DNA of 64,000 nt. Origin: Streptomyces sp. HNM0574 (GTDB lineage Bacteria; Actinomycetota; Actinomycetes; Streptomycetales; Streptomycetaceae). The number at the start of each line of letters is the position of its first letter. Position 1 is the stretch's first letter. The notes under the pieces were generated by a model. That model saw only the letters and a list, made by a program, of their open reading frames with translations. It did no database searches and was not told where the DNA came from. The DNA lies in contig NZ_JAASAH010000004.1 in assembly GCF_012726235.1 (NCBI RefSeq), positions 1 to 64,000 of the forward strand, written 5' to 3'. Below, piece by piece: positions 1 through 8,151 of the stretch. Both the position numbers and the translations under genes were made by a program.

Positions 1-9
1 GCACCGGGG

Positions 10-528
10 TCACTCGTGCGGGGACCAGTGGTGGGCCAGGCGTCCGGTGCCCGGCTCGACGGCCTTCCAGTCGCCCTCGAAGGTGATCACGGCGAGGGCC
101 GAGGTGGGGAATCCGTGCCGGGACATGTGCTCCCCGGCCTCGTGGTCGCCGCTGCCGGCCAGGTGCTCGGCGACGCCCTGGATGCCGGGGTTGTGGCCGA
201 CGACCAGCAGGTCACGGACCTCGTCGGGGGTCTCGTTGATCACCGCGATGATCTCCCCGGGCGAGGCCTCGTACAGCCGGTCCTCGTACACCGTTCTCGG
301 CCGCCTGGGCAGCCGGGGCGCGATGAGCTTCCAGGTCTCGCGGGTCCGCGCTGCGGTCGAGCAGAAGGTCAGTCCTGGGGTGATGCCGTGCGAGGCGAGC
401 CACTCCCCCACGAGCGGGGCGTCTTTACGGCCTCGGTCGGCGAGGGGCCGTTCGTGGTCTGCCACATCGGGCCAGTCGGCCTTGGCGTGCCGGAGAAGGA
501 CGATACTGCGGGGCACATCGACGCTCAT
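10..528 (-). CDS. SixA-type histidine phosphatase
   Basis: A 172-residue protein of the histidine phosphatase (phosphoglycerate-mutase-like) superfamily. The N-terminal LLRHAKADW segment carries the catalytic RHA signature, and VVGHNPG near residue 115 supplies the second catalytic histidine. Length and the RHAK-type motif fit the SixA group, which dephosphorylates phosphohistidine in E. coli; the substrate here is unknown. An in-frame extension to 624 exists, but the family-conserved start is at 528, directly before SVDVPRSIVLLRHAK. No signal peptide is seen, so it should be cytoplasmic. The upstream neighbour is a small membrane protein on the same strand, 117 bases away. Confidence 0.85.
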   Translation of the reverse strand: MSVDVPRSIVLLRHAKADWPDVADHERPLADRGRKDAPLVGEWLASHGITPGLTFCSTAARTRETWKLIAPRLPRRPRTVYEDRLYEASPGEIIAVINETPDEVRDLLVVGHNPGIQGVAEHLAGSGDHEAGEHMSRHGFPTSALAVITFEGDWKAVEPGTGRLAHHWSPHE

Positions 529-645
529 GCACCCCAGCTTCGCACGAAACAGCCGGTCCAGCGCCAGGTGTTGGGACAGCCCCCGTACCGGGTGAAGCCC
601 CCGCGCACGATGACGTGCTCCCACGTACCACCCGTCCCCGGGGGC

Positions 646-897
646 TCAGCCCGGGAGGACGCCGACGAGGTGGGCGATCAGCTGCTCCAGCGGCTCGGCG
701 CCCGGGCCGCCGGAGCTCTGCCGCGTCCCGGCCGATCCCGGCCCGCTCACGTCACCGGCCGCCGCCGGTCCTCCCCCGCACACGAGCAGGCCGAAGAGCA
801 CCGTGAACGCGAGAGCCGGGAGCGCCAGCGCCCACCAGGGCAGCCTGGTCTGCTCCGGCGCACCACGCGACGGCGCACGGCGGAAGCCCGCGGTCAT
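646..897 (-). CDS. Small single-pass membrane protein, unknown function
   Basis: An 83-residue protein with a basic, Arg- and Pro-containing N-terminus, one hydrophobic helix (about residues 20-40, LPWWALALPALAFTVLF) and a Gly/Ser-rich tail ending in a short hydrophobic segment. The start at 897 is preceded by GGAGGGGAG at good spacing; a longer in-frame form to 990 lacks such a site. It could be a membrane anchor or a secreted lipoprotein-like peptide, since a Cys lies just after the hydrophobic stretch (LLVCGGG). No family is recognised and coding status rests on ribosome binding site, codon bias and membrane segment. Confidence 0.55.
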   Translation of the reverse strand: MTAGFRRAPSRGAPEQTRLPWWALALPALAFTVLFGLLVCGGGPAAAGDVSGPGSAGTRQSSGGPGAEPLEQLIAHLVGVLPG

Positions 898-1036
898 GCT
901 GCTCCCCTCCGTCGCTGCTGCTCGTCCTGTCGCTGTCGTCTCCGACGCTACGGAACGCGGCGGCCGCCGCCCATCGGGGGAGCCACCCACCCGACCCTGA
1001 ACCCGTCCCCCTAGGGGAACGGGTCCGGGCCCCTCG

Positions 1037-1153
1037 TCAGGGGGCGACGAGCGAGGCGATGACGCCGATGACGACGAGCACGGCGAGGATCACGCCGAAG
1101 GTCAGGAGCAGCTTCTTCTGCCCGTTCTGCGGGTTGGGTTCAAGCACTGGCAT
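1037..1153 (-). CDS. SGM_5486-family transporter-associated peptide
   Basis: A 38-residue protein: a hydrophilic head (MPVLEPNPQNGQKK) followed by a single transmembrane helix that runs almost to the C-terminus. This matches the small Streptomyces family named after SGM_5486, usually found just downstream of an MFS transporter, as here (17 bases after the MFS gene, same strand). It probably sits in the membrane with that transporter, but its role is not established. The gene is easy to miss because the reading frame stays open far upstream through the transporter region. Confidence 0.8.
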   Translation of the reverse strand: MPVLEPNPQNGQKKLLLTFGVILAVLVVIGVIASLVAP

Positions 1154-1170
1154 ACGGGCCAGTGTCGCAC

Positions 1171-2550
1171 TCAGCTTCCGTCCTCGATCACGCGGTCCCG
1201 GCCCGCGAGGAGGCCCACCGCGATCTGCGCGACCATCAGCCCGGCCATCAGCAGCAGCGGCAGGTGCCAGCCGCCGCTGGAGCCGTGCAGGGCGCCGACC
1301 AGCAGCGGTCCCGGCACCGAGATCAGGTAGCCGGTGCTCTGCGCGAAGGCGGAGAGCTTGGCGACGCCGGCGGAGGAGCGCGAGCGCAGCCCGATCATGG
1401 TGAGGGCCAGCGGGAAGGCGCAGTTGGAGACGCCGAGCACGAGGGACCACAGCCAGGCGCCCGAGGCGGGCGCGAACCACAGGCCCGCGTACCCGATGAG
1501 TCCGCACGCGCCGAGGGCCGCGACGAGCGGGCCCTGGTGCCGCATCCGGGTCGCCATCTTCGGCAGCACGAAGGAGAGCGGGACGCCCATGCCCATGGTG
1601 ACCGCGAGCATGACCCCGGCGGCCGAGGCGGAGACCCCGGCGTCCCGGAAGATCTGCGGCAGCCAGCCCATGGTGATGTACGCGGCGGAGGCCTGAAGGC
1701 CGAAGAAGACGCCGAGCGCCCAGGCGGTGGACGACCTGGTGATCCGCAGCGGCTTCGCGTTCTGCCCGGGCGCGGCCGGCTGCCTGGCCTCGGTGGCCCG
1801 CTCGCCGGTCCCGGACTCCTCGGTGACGGCCTCCTCGGCCGCCTGCGGCTCGGGGCGGCGGCTGGTGCGGTCCTTCTGCACCAGCGCCCACGGCACGACG
1901 GCGACGGCGGCGAGCAGGGCCCAGGCGCCGATGCCGACGCGCCAACTGCCGCCCAGCGCCTCGGTCATGGGGACGGTGATCGCGGCGGCCGAGGAGGTGC
2001 CCAGCGCCAGGGCCATGGAGTACAGGCCCGTCATGGTGCCCACCCGGTCCGGGAACCAGTGCTTGACCACCACCGGCATCAGCACGTTGCTCACCGCGAT
2101 GCCGGCGAGCGCGAGCGCCGTGGCCGCGAGGAACGCGGCCGTCCCGCCGGTGAAGGGGCGGAGCGCCAGCCCGGCGGCGATCGCGAGCATGCCCGTCAGC
2201 ACGACGGCCGCCGGGCCGAAGCGGCGGGCGAGCCGGGGTGCCAGGCCGCCGAAGACCGCGAAGCAGAGCGGCGGGACGGAGGTGAGGAGCCCGGCGACGG
2301 TGCCGCTCATGCCGAGGCCCGCGCGGACCTCCTCCAGCAGCGTGCCGAGCCCGGATATCGCGGGGCGCAGGTTGAGCGCGGCGAGGACGAGGCCCACGGC
2401 GACGAAGCGGAGCGTCCAGCGGGAGAAGGCGGGCGGTTTCGCCGCTGCGGCGTCCCCCTGCGTGCCGGTGCCGGTGCCTTCGGCGGAGCCGGGGGCTCGG
2501 GCCTCGGGGCGGGAACTCACGTCGTCGTCCGTCGTTACCATAGCGGCCAT
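1171..2550 (-). CDS. MFS transporter, CynX/NimT family
   Basis: About 459 residues with a charged N-terminal tail of some 45 residues followed by roughly twelve hydrophobic segments, with a hydrophilic central loop (about residues 210-240) between the two six-helix halves. LNLRPAISGLG in the first helix is typical of the CynX/NimT (cyanate / 2-nitroimidazole transporter) group of the major facilitator superfamily. The substrate cannot be inferred. The start is uncertain: ATG codons at 2577, 2550 and 2541 are all possible and none has a clear ribosome binding site; 2550 is a compromise. It diverges from a FadR-type regulator and is followed by its small partner peptide. Confidence 0.85.
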   Translation of the reverse strand: MAAMVTTDDDVSSRPEARAPGSAEGTGTGTQGDAAAAKPPAFSRWTLRFVAVGLVLAALNLRPAISGLGTLLEEVRAGLGMSGTVAGLLTSVPPLCFAVFGGLAPRLARRFGPAAVVLTGMLAIAAGLALRPFTGGTAAFLAATALALAGIAVSNVLMPVVVKHWFPDRVGTMTGLYSMALALGTSSAAAITVPMTEALGGSWRVGIGAWALLAAVAVVPWALVQKDRTSRRPEPQAAEEAVTEESGTGERATEARQPAAPGQNAKPLRITRSSTAWALGVFFGLQASAAYITMGWLPQIFRDAGVSASAAGVMLAVTMGMGVPLSFVLPKMATRMRHQGPLVAALGACGLIGYAGLWFAPASGAWLWSLVLGVSNCAFPLALTMIGLRSRSSAGVAKLSAFAQSTGYLISVPGPLLVGALHGSSGGWHLPLLLMAGLMVAQIAVGLLAGRDRVIEDGS

Positions 2551-2580
2551 CATAGAATGATGGGATGAATGCTTCATCCC
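2549..2580. promoter_or_regulatory. Paired palindromes between MFS gene and FadR gene
   Basis: Two adjacent perfect inverted repeats: ATCAT-AGA-ATGAT (2549-2561) and GGGATGAA-TGC-TTCATCCC (2562-2580). They lie in the divergent promoter region and overlap the possible MFS start codons, the usual position for an operator of the neighbouring GntR/FadR-type regulator. Binding is inferred, not shown. Confidence 0.6.
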
Positions 2581-2646
2581 GCTGAGTCCACGCGATCCGC
2601 GGCTTCCGCCCCTCCGACATCCACGACCCGTGACCCCGGGAGAGAC

Positions 2647-3336
2647 ATGACGCTGTCGTCAGCGCACCGTTCCGCACTGTCCGACCAGGTGATCTCCGCG
2701 CTCCGCGCCCAGATCGCCTCCGGGGAATGGCCGGTCGGCTCCCGCATCCCGACCGAGGCGGAACTCGTCGAGCAGCTGGGCGTCGCCCGCAACACCGTCC
2801 GCGAGGCCGTGCGCGCGCTGGCCCACAACGGGCTGCTGGACATCCGCCAGGGCTCCGGCACCTACGTCGTCGCCACCAGTGAGCTGGCCGGCGTGATGCA
2901 CCGCCGCTTCGCGGACGCCGACCCGGGGCACGTCGGCGAACTCCGCGCCGCGCTGGAGGCGTCCGCGGCCCGGCTGGCCGCGGTGCGCCGCACGGAGGCG
3001 GACCTGAAGCAGCTCGACGCGCTGCTGGACAAGCGGGAGGCGGCCTGGGAGTCGCGGGACGTCGGACGGTTCGTGGAGGCGGACGCGAACTTCCACCTCG
3101 CCGTCGTCGCCGCCTCGCACAACGAGGTGCTCACCGACGTGTACGCCGACCTCGGCACCGTGATGCGGGCCTTCCTCCGCGTCGACGTCGGCGAGGAACT
3201 GGTGCCCGAGGCGCACATGGACCACCACCGGCTGCTGGCCGCGATCCGCGCGGGCGACCCGGAGACGGCGGGCCACGAGGCCGCCTCGTACACCCGGGGC
3301 TGGGGCTGCGGCATGCGGATGGCCGCGCAGCGCTGA
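2647..3336 (+). CDS. FadR/GntR-family transcriptional regulator
   Basis: A 229-residue protein with an N-terminal winged helix-turn-helix (about residues 8-75, with EAELVEQLGVARNTVREAVRAL as recognition region and the wing LDIRQGSGTYV) and a C-terminal all-helical FCD ligand domain (about 90-215; FVEADANFHLAVVAASHNE holds metal-type Asp and His positions). The start at 2647 has GGGAGAG upstream; an upstream in-frame ATG at 2569 lies inside the palindrome and is less likely. It probably represses the divergent MFS exporter and itself. Confidence 0.88.
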   Translation: MTLSSAHRSALSDQVISALRAQIASGEWPVGSRIPTEAELVEQLGVARNTVREAVRALAHNGLLDIRQGSGTYVVATSELAGVMHRRFADADPGHVGELRAALEASAARLAAVRRTEADLKQLDALLDKREAAWESRDVGRFVEADANFHLAVVAASHNEVLTDVYADLGTVMRAFLRVDVGEELVPEAHMDHHRLLAAIRAGDPETAGHEAASYTRGWGCGMRMAAQR

Positions 3337-3345
3337 CCTGGACGC

Positions 3346-3384
3346 GACGAAGCCCGCACGGTCCGGGACCGTGCGGGCTTCGTC
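3346..3384. terminator. Bidirectional terminator between fadR-type gene and fabI
   Basis: A hairpin with perfect 19-base arms (3346-3364 and 3366-3384) and a single unpaired base lies between convergent genes. It lacks a long T tract, as is usual in Streptomyces. Confidence 0.85.
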
Positions 3385-3400
3385 GTCTGCGGGCCGGGGC

Positions 3401-4162
3401 TCAGGCGCCCATCATGTGCACGCCGCCGTCGACGTGCACGATCTCGCCCGTGGTGCGCGGGAAGAAGTCGGAGAGCAGGCCGACGACGCCGCGGCCGGCC
3501 GGGTCCGGGTCGGTGAGGTCCCAGCCGATGGGGGCGCGGTGGTTCCACACGTCCGCCAGCTCCTCGAAGCCGGGGATGGACTTGGCGGCCATCGACTTGA
3601 TCGGGCCGGCCGAGACCAGGTTGCAGCGGACGTTCTTCTCGCCCAGGTCGCGCGCCAGGTAACGGTTGGTCGACTCCAGGGCCGCCTTGGCGACGCCCAT
3701 CCAGTCGTACTTCGGCCAGGCCACCTGCGCGTCGAAGGTGAGGCCCACGACGGAGCCGCCGTTCGGCATCAGCGGCAGGCAGGCCGTCGTCAGCGACTTC
3801 AGCGAGTACGCGGAGACGTGCACGGCCGTGCCGACGTCCTCCCAGTCCGCCTCCAGGAAGTTGAAGGCGCCCTGCGGGCCGAAGGCGATGGAGTGCACGA
3901 CGCCGTCCAGGCCGTCGACGTGCTCCCGCACCCGGCCGGCCAGCGAGTCCAGGTGCTCCTGGTTCTGCACGTCCAGCTCGATGACCGGCGCGGGCTTCGG
4001 CAGCCGCTTGGCGATCCGCTCGACGAGGGAGAGCCGCCCGAAGCCGGTCAGGACGACCTCGGCGCCCTCCTCCTGGGCGACCTTGGCGGCGTGGAAGGCG
4101 ATCGATCCGTCGGTGATGACCCCGGTGACGAGGATCCGCTTGCCGGCGAGGATTCCGCTCAT
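3401..4162 (-). CDS. fabI: Enoyl-[acyl-carrier-protein] reductase (NADH)
   Basis: A 253-residue SDR-fold enzyme catalysing the last reduction of the type II fatty acid synthase cycle. The N-terminal GVITDGSIAFHAAK segment is the divergent nucleotide-binding loop typical of FabI/InhA, and the catalytic pair Tyr152-x6-Lys159 (YDWMGVAK) has the characteristic FabI spacing rather than YxxxK. VDGGVHMMG ends the protein. It starts two bases after the fabG stop codon, so the two genes form one operon; its ribosome binding site lies inside the fabG end and is weak, suggesting translational coupling. Confidence 0.96.
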   Translation of the reverse strand: MSGILAGKRILVTGVITDGSIAFHAAKVAQEEGAEVVLTGFGRLSLVERIAKRLPKPAPVIELDVQNQEHLDSLAGRVREHVDGLDGVVHSIAFGPQGAFNFLEADWEDVGTAVHVSAYSLKSLTTACLPLMPNGGSVVGLTFDAQVAWPKYDWMGVAKAALESTNRYLARDLGEKNVRCNLVSAGPIKSMAAKSIPGFEELADVWNHRAPIGWDLTDPDPAGRGVVGLLSDFFPRTTGEIVHVDGGVHMMGA

Positions 4163-4164
4163 TT

Positions 4165-4884
4165 TCAGTGACCCATGCCCAATCCGCCGTCGACGGGAAT
4201 GACGGCTCCAGTGATGTACGCGGCCTCGTCGGAGGCCAGGAAGCGTGCCGAGGAGGCGATCTCCTCCGGCTGCGCGTAACGGCCCAGCGGCACCTGCCCG
4301 ACGATGCCCGCGCGCTGCTCGTCGCTGAGCACCTGGGTCATCTCGGTGTCGACGAATCCCGGGGCGATGACATTGCAGGTGATGTTGCGGGAGCCGAGCT
4401 CGCGGGCGAGCGAGCGCGCGAAGCCGACCAGGCCCGCCTTCGAGGCGGCGTAGTTCGCCTGCCCCGCGGAGCCGAGCAGCCCGACGACCGAGGAGATCAG
4501 CAGGATCCGGCCCTTGCGGGCGCGCAGCATGCCCTTGCTCGCGCGCTTCACGACGCGGAAGGTGCCGGTGAGGTTGGTGTCCACGACACCGGTGAAGTCC
4601 TCCTCCGACATGCGGAGCAGCAGCTGGTCGCGGGTGATGCCCGCGTTGGCGACCAGGACCTCGACGGCGCTGTGCTTCTCCTCGACCTCCTTGTAGGCCT
4701 GCTCCACCTGATCGGCGTCGGTGATGTCGCACTTGACGGCGAGGACGCCGAGCTCGGCGAGCTCCTGCGGGGCCTCGCCGGAACGCGAGGTGATGGCGAC
4801 CTTGTCGCCTGCGTCGGCGAAGGCGCGGGCGACGGCGAGGCCGATGCCCCGGTTGCCCCCAGTGACGAGTACCGAGCGGCTCAA
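4165..4884 (-). CDS. fabG: 3-oxoacyl-[acyl-carrier-protein] reductase
   Basis: A 239-residue classical SDR with the TGGNRGIG cofactor loop, NAG motif, and catalytic Ser132, Tyr145 and Lys149 (YAASK). It reduces 3-oxoacyl-ACP with NADPH in fatty acid elongation, and its direct pairing with fabI supports that primary-metabolic role over a polyketide one. The start is a TTG at 4884, preceded by AGAAAGGG at suitable spacing; no ATG or GTG nearby is better. First gene of the fabG-fabI operon. Confidence 0.93.
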   Translation of the reverse strand: MSRSVLVTGGNRGIGLAVARAFADAGDKVAITSRSGEAPQELAELGVLAVKCDITDADQVEQAYKEVEEKHSAVEVLVANAGITRDQLLLRMSEEDFTGVVDTNLTGTFRVVKRASKGMLRARKGRILLISSVVGLLGSAGQANYAASKAGLVGFARSLARELGSRNITCNVIAPGFVDTEMTQVLSDEQRAGIVGQVPLGRYAQPEEIASSARFLASDEAAYITGAVIPVDGGLGMGH

Positions 4885-5184
4885 GGTGTGACCACCCTTT
4901 CTGCGATGTGATCGCGTTCTTCTGCGGTCTGCGCGGCTTCCGGGGCCACCGAGCGTGACGAGGCCGGAGCTTCCTCGGGAAAACTATCGGGTGCGCCCCC
5001 GCTGCGTGGAATCGGGCCATGACAGGGGGTACGCCGGGCCCCTGTGGGATCCCTACAGTTTCCGCGCGGGTTCCGGCGGTAACGCACGGTTCCCGCGCGG
5101 GAAGCGGGAGCGGGGGCCGACCGGCCGCGGGGTCCGGCGAATAGACTCTCCCCCGATCCATCCGCTTCGATCTCAGGACGCAAC
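4885..5184. other. Divergent fabG / tyrS intergenic region
   Basis: About 300 bases between the divergent starts. The fabG ribosome binding site is at its left end. I see no convincing T-box, no palindrome worth naming and no plausible extra gene. It should contain both promoters, which I could not place confidently. Confidence 0.4.
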
Positions 5185-6606
5185 GTGACACGCCTCGGCG
5201 ACTCAGTGCAGCGCGTCAGCGAACTGCTGGCCCAGGACCTCTCCTCCGACAAGACCGTGGAGCAGCTGCTCACCGAGACGGGGTCCCGCCGCTATCTCGA
5301 CCTGAGCGATCTCCCCGCGTCCGAGCAGGCCGCGCTGATCGGCGCCCGCGCCGTCGACGTGCTGCCCTCCAAGGAGCAGCTCGCCGAGCGGATCGAGAAG
5401 CGCCGGGCCGAGGGCCGGGGGCTGCACATCAAGCTCGGCATCGACCCGACGGCCACGGACGTGCACCTGGGCCACGCGGTGCCGATGATCATCCTCAGCC
5501 GCTTCCAGCGGATGGGGCACGACGTCACCCTGCTCATCGGCGACTTCACGGCCAAGATCGGCGACCCGTCCGGCCGCACGGCCGAGCGTCCGCCGCTGAC
5601 GGACGAGGACATCGCGCACAACCTCGCGGGCTACCGGGACCAGGTGCGCCCGTTCTTCGACTTCGAGCAGGTCTCCGTCCGGCAGAACAGCGAGTGGCTG
5701 GCGCCGTACACCTTCCCCGAACTGCTGTCGCTGATGACCCAGGTCCCGGCCTCCTCGCTGCTCCAGCGCGAGGACTTCCGCACCCGCCTGGCCTCCGGCG
5801 CCGGCCTGACGATGTCCGAGCTGCTGTACCCCGTCGCGCAGGGCCTGGACTCGGTGGCGCTGGAGTGCGACGTGGAGCTCGGCGGCGTCGACCAGCTGCT
5901 GAACCTCCAGATGGGGCGCCGTCTGATGGAGATCCGCGCGCAGCAGCCGCAGCTGGTGGCGACGGTGCCGCTGATCGAGGGCACGGACGGCTCGGGCGCC
6001 AAGATGTCCAAGTCCAAGGGCAATTACATCGGCCTGAGCAGCCCCGCCGAGGACGTCTTCGGCAAGATCATGTCCATCCCGGACCGCCTGATGGTCCCGT
6101 ACCTGCGGGCCTGGACGGAGTGGACGGACGCGGAGATCGCGCTGGCCACCGAGCGCATCGAGGCGAAGACCCTGCACCCGATGGACCTGAAGAAGGTCCT
6201 CGCGGGCGAGGTCGTCACCGCGCTGTACGGCACCGCGGCGGCGATGACGGCCCGCGCCGGGTTCGTCGCGCAGTTCTCCAAGAAGTCCTTCCACGACGTG
6301 GGGACGCTGCCCACCGTCGACGCCGCCGAGCACGGCGACGAGGGCATCGCGGCGGTGCTGACGAAGGTCCTGGAGTTCACCCCCAGCGCGTCCGCCGCGC
6401 GCCGCCTGGCCAAGCAGAACGGGCTGCGGCTCGTCGTCGAGCCGGAGGGTGACGGCGAGCAGCTCACGCTCGTCGTCGCGGAGGCCGACGCGCTGCGCCC
6501 GCTGCGCGAGGTCGTCGCGGAGCAGCTCGCCGCCGCGGGCGCGAGCGGCACCGTCTACCTCAAGGCCGGCCGCAAGCTGGCCGAGGTGCACGGCCTGGAC
6601 GGCTGA
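5185..6606 (+). CDS. tyrS: Tyrosyl-tRNA synthetase
   Basis: A 473-residue class I aminoacyl-tRNA synthetase. The HLGH form of the HIGH motif is at about residue 94 and KMSKS at about 273, inside KMSKSKGNYIGL, which places it with the KMSKS-type bacterial enzymes. The C-terminal 80 residues (ASAARRLAKQNG... with TVYLKAGRK) form an S4-like RNA-binding domain. It charges tRNA-Tyr in the cytoplasm. The start is GTG at 5185 with a weak AGGA upstream. The gene stands alone and ends in a strong hairpin. Confidence 0.95.
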   Translation: MTRLGDSVQRVSELLAQDLSSDKTVEQLLTETGSRRYLDLSDLPASEQAALIGARAVDVLPSKEQLAERIEKRRAEGRGLHIKLGIDPTATDVHLGHAVPMIILSRFQRMGHDVTLLIGDFTAKIGDPSGRTAERPPLTDEDIAHNLAGYRDQVRPFFDFEQVSVRQNSEWLAPYTFPELLSLMTQVPASSLLQREDFRTRLASGAGLTMSELLYPVAQGLDSVALECDVELGGVDQLLNLQMGRRLMEIRAQQPQLVATVPLIEGTDGSGAKMSKSKGNYIGLSSPAEDVFGKIMSIPDRLMVPYLRAWTEWTDAEIALATERIEAKTLHPMDLKKVLAGEVVTALYGTAAAMTARAGFVAQFSKKSFHDVGTLPTVDAAEHGDEGIAAVLTKVLEFTPSASAARRLAKQNGLRLVVEPEGDGEQLTLVVAEADALRPLREVVAEQLAAAGASGTVYLKAGRKLAEVHGLDG

Positions 6607-6616
6607 CACCCGCATC

Positions 6617-6650
6617 ACGAAGGGGAGGCCGCACCCGGCCTCCCCTTCGT
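6617..6650. terminator. Terminator between tyrS and YeaQ-type gene
   Basis: Perfect 15-base arms (6617-6631 and 6636-6650) with a CACC loop separate the convergent tyrS and YeaQ-type genes, so the hairpin can serve both. Confidence 0.88.
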
Positions 6651-6666
6651 CGGTCCGGGACCGGGC

Positions 6667-6945
6667 TCAGGCGCGGGGTCTGTTCCGGCCCCTGATCGTC
6701 GCCCACAGCGGGGAGCCGAGGGCCACCACGACCACGACGCCGACGAGTTGGAGCACGTGCCGGATCCAGTCGATGCCCCTGGTGTCCGCGACGCCGATCC
6801 AGCCGGCGACGGCGTTGCCGAGGATGCTGCCGATGATGCCGAACACCACCGTCAGCCACAGGGGGATGCCCTGCTTCCCGGGGAGGAGCGCCCGGGCGAT
6901 GACGCCCAGCACCAGCCCCACGATGATCGCCCACAACCAGCTCAT
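6667..6945 (-). CDS. GlsB/YeaQ/YmgE-family membrane protein
   Basis: A 92-residue, three-helix, glycine-rich membrane protein. MSWLWAIIVGLVLGVIARALLPG and the following GIIGSILGNAVAGWIG repeat are typical of the transglycosylase-associated (YeaQ/YmgE/GlsB) family. Members are often stress-induced, but a biochemical function is not established. The start at 6945 has GGAGGCGAC upstream; a longer frame to 7029 has no such signal. A second, longer family member lies at 60972-61319. Confidence 0.88.
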   Translation of the reverse strand: MSWLWAIIVGLVLGVIARALLPGKQGIPLWLTVVFGIIGSILGNAVAGWIGVADTRGIDWIRHVLQLVGVVVVVALGSPLWATIRGRNRPRA

Positions 6946-7224
6946 GTCGCCTCCGAAGTCCGGGCCTGCCGTCCGGTGCCACATCACGCCGCCGCGTGCC
7001 CGGCGCCCGGGGGCGACCGGCACGCGCACGTGCGGTCACCAGCCTCGTACCGGCCCGGCTACGCCGCACGACGTAGCGGCCCGTGCGGGCGACGGCGCAG
7101 GCCGCGGAGTCCGCGCGCAGACGGCCCCGCTCTCCCCCGCTGCGCAGGCGAGGCGTACCGTGGAGGGCGTCCGGAACCTCGGGTGCCGGGTGGGTTTCCG
7201 GCGCGGTCAAGGTGGTGGAGTGTG

Positions 7225-7590
7225 ATGCGGAAGCAGAGCAGTCCTGAGGTGTTCCGGATCACCGGAGCCCGGCAGGGGCTGGAGGACGACGTCCGCGGGC
7301 GACAGCGCCGCTACGCCATCTCCATGGCCGTGCGCACCGTCTCGATCATCCTCACGATGCTGCTGTGGAACGTTCAGCTGTGGCTGGCGGTGGGCACGCT
7401 GGTGCTCGGCGCCGTCCTCCCGTACATCGCCGTGGTGATCGCCAACGCGGGCCGGGAGAACGTCCCTTCGCTGCCGAGCACCTTCGTGCCGGGGCCCTCG
7501 CGGGCGGCGCTGGAGGCGCCGAAGCCGGATGCGGAAGCTCCGGATGACCGCGCCTCCGGGCCCGACGAATCGTCAGAAGGCCGCGCCTGA
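7225..7590 (+). CDS. DUF3099 membrane protein
   Basis: A 121-residue protein. An N-terminal cytoplasmic segment (residues 1-30, with FRITGARQGLEDDVRGRQRRY) leads into two hydrophobic helices (about 32-52 and 55-76), followed by an acidic, Pro/Ala-rich tail. This layout matches DUF3099, a family common in actinobacteria with no known function. The start is ATG 7225 or the GTG immediately before it; AAGGTGGTGGAG upstream serves either. Confidence 0.85.
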   Translation: MRKQSSPEVFRITGARQGLEDDVRGRQRRYAISMAVRTVSIILTMLLWNVQLWLAVGTLVLGAVLPYIAVVIANAGRENVPSLPSTFVPGPSRAALEAPKPDAEAPDDRASGPDESSEGRA

Positions 7591-7690
7591 AGGGGTTTTG
7601 ACCTCGGTCTCCGCCGAAGGCTCAAGAAAACCTCAGATCAATCATGCGGTTCCGGTGCACCCCGGCGGGTCCCCCGTGCCATACTTCTCA

Positions 7691-7768
7691 GACGCTCCGC
7701 ATCCCCCGTCGGAGCGAAGACCGACGCCGGGCGGCTCCCCCCGTGGCTGCCCGGCGTCGCTTCATTTC
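7691..7768 (+). ncRNA. 6C-type small RNA
   Basis: Two consecutive hairpins with C-rich loops: GCTCCG/CGGAGC (7694-7699 / 7710-7715) around CATCCCCCGT, and CGACGCCGGGC/GCCCGGCGTCG (7722-7732 / 7749-7759) whose loop contains CCCCCC. Two stem-loops each presenting a run of about six cytosines is the definition of the actinobacterial 6C RNA family. The second, stronger stem followed by CTTCATTT would act as terminator. A CATACT hexamer at 7680-7685 is well placed as a -10 box for a start near 7691. Nothing else occupies 7591-7838. Target and function are unknown. Confidence 0.72.
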
Positions 7769-7838
7769 CGGGGCCGTTTCCCCTCCTTGCGCCGCTCGCG
7801 CGGAGCGCGGTCGCCCGCGCGTCGCTCAAGGGTGTTGG

Positions 7839-8099
7839 ATGGAGGGCGTGTTCCCTCCGCTTGAAGATCCCGAGTCCCCCATCTGTTCCGCCAAGGGCTG
7901 CCGCCTGCCCGCCGTCTGGGTGCTGGCGTGGAACAACCCGAAGCTGCACACCCCGGACCGCAGGAAGACCTGGCTGGCGTGCGACGAGCACCGCGAGCAC
8001 CTGTCCTCGTTCCTGGACATGCGCGGCTTTCTGAAGGACGTCGTACGCCTGGAGGACTGGGAGTCGGAGCCCAACGGCCCGCAGGCGCCCGGGAACTGA
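7839..8099 (+). CDS. Conserved small protein with Cys/His motif
   Basis: An 86-residue cytoplasmic protein. CSAKGC at residues 16-21 and CDEH at about 48-51 give a C-x4-C...C-x2-H arrangement that could bind zinc. The rest (VWVLAWNNPKLHTPDRRKTW, FLKDVVRLEDWE) is hydrophilic with conserved-looking tryptophans. Similar streptomycete proteins have sometimes been labelled acetone carboxylase, for which I see no support. The start at 7839 has AAGGG upstream. It follows the putative 6C RNA and may be cotranscribed with nothing else. Confidence 0.75.
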   Translation: MEGVFPPLEDPESPICSAKGCRLPAVWVLAWNNPKLHTPDRRKTWLACDEHREHLSSFLDMRGFLKDVVRLEDWESEPNGPQAPGN

Positions 8100-8151
8100 G
8101 CCTTCCGGCTCCGCTTCCGCGACGCCCGGGAGCCCGGGGGCCGGTCCCGCG

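Noticed and set aside
16..1014. Plus-strand open frame of 332 codons opposite the SixA-type gene
   Set aside because: It is antisense to a recognisable phosphatase and its composition (Arg/Gly/Pro-rich, no motif) is what GC-rich DNA gives in the shadow frame.
4885..5184. T-box or other tRNA-sensing leader before tyrS
   Set aside because: No T-box consensus, no specifier-loop architecture and no terminator/antiterminator pair is visible.
7839..8099. Acetone carboxylase subunit
   Set aside because: The 86-residue protein shows no similarity I can see to acetone carboxylase subunits; the label looks like an inherited misannotation.
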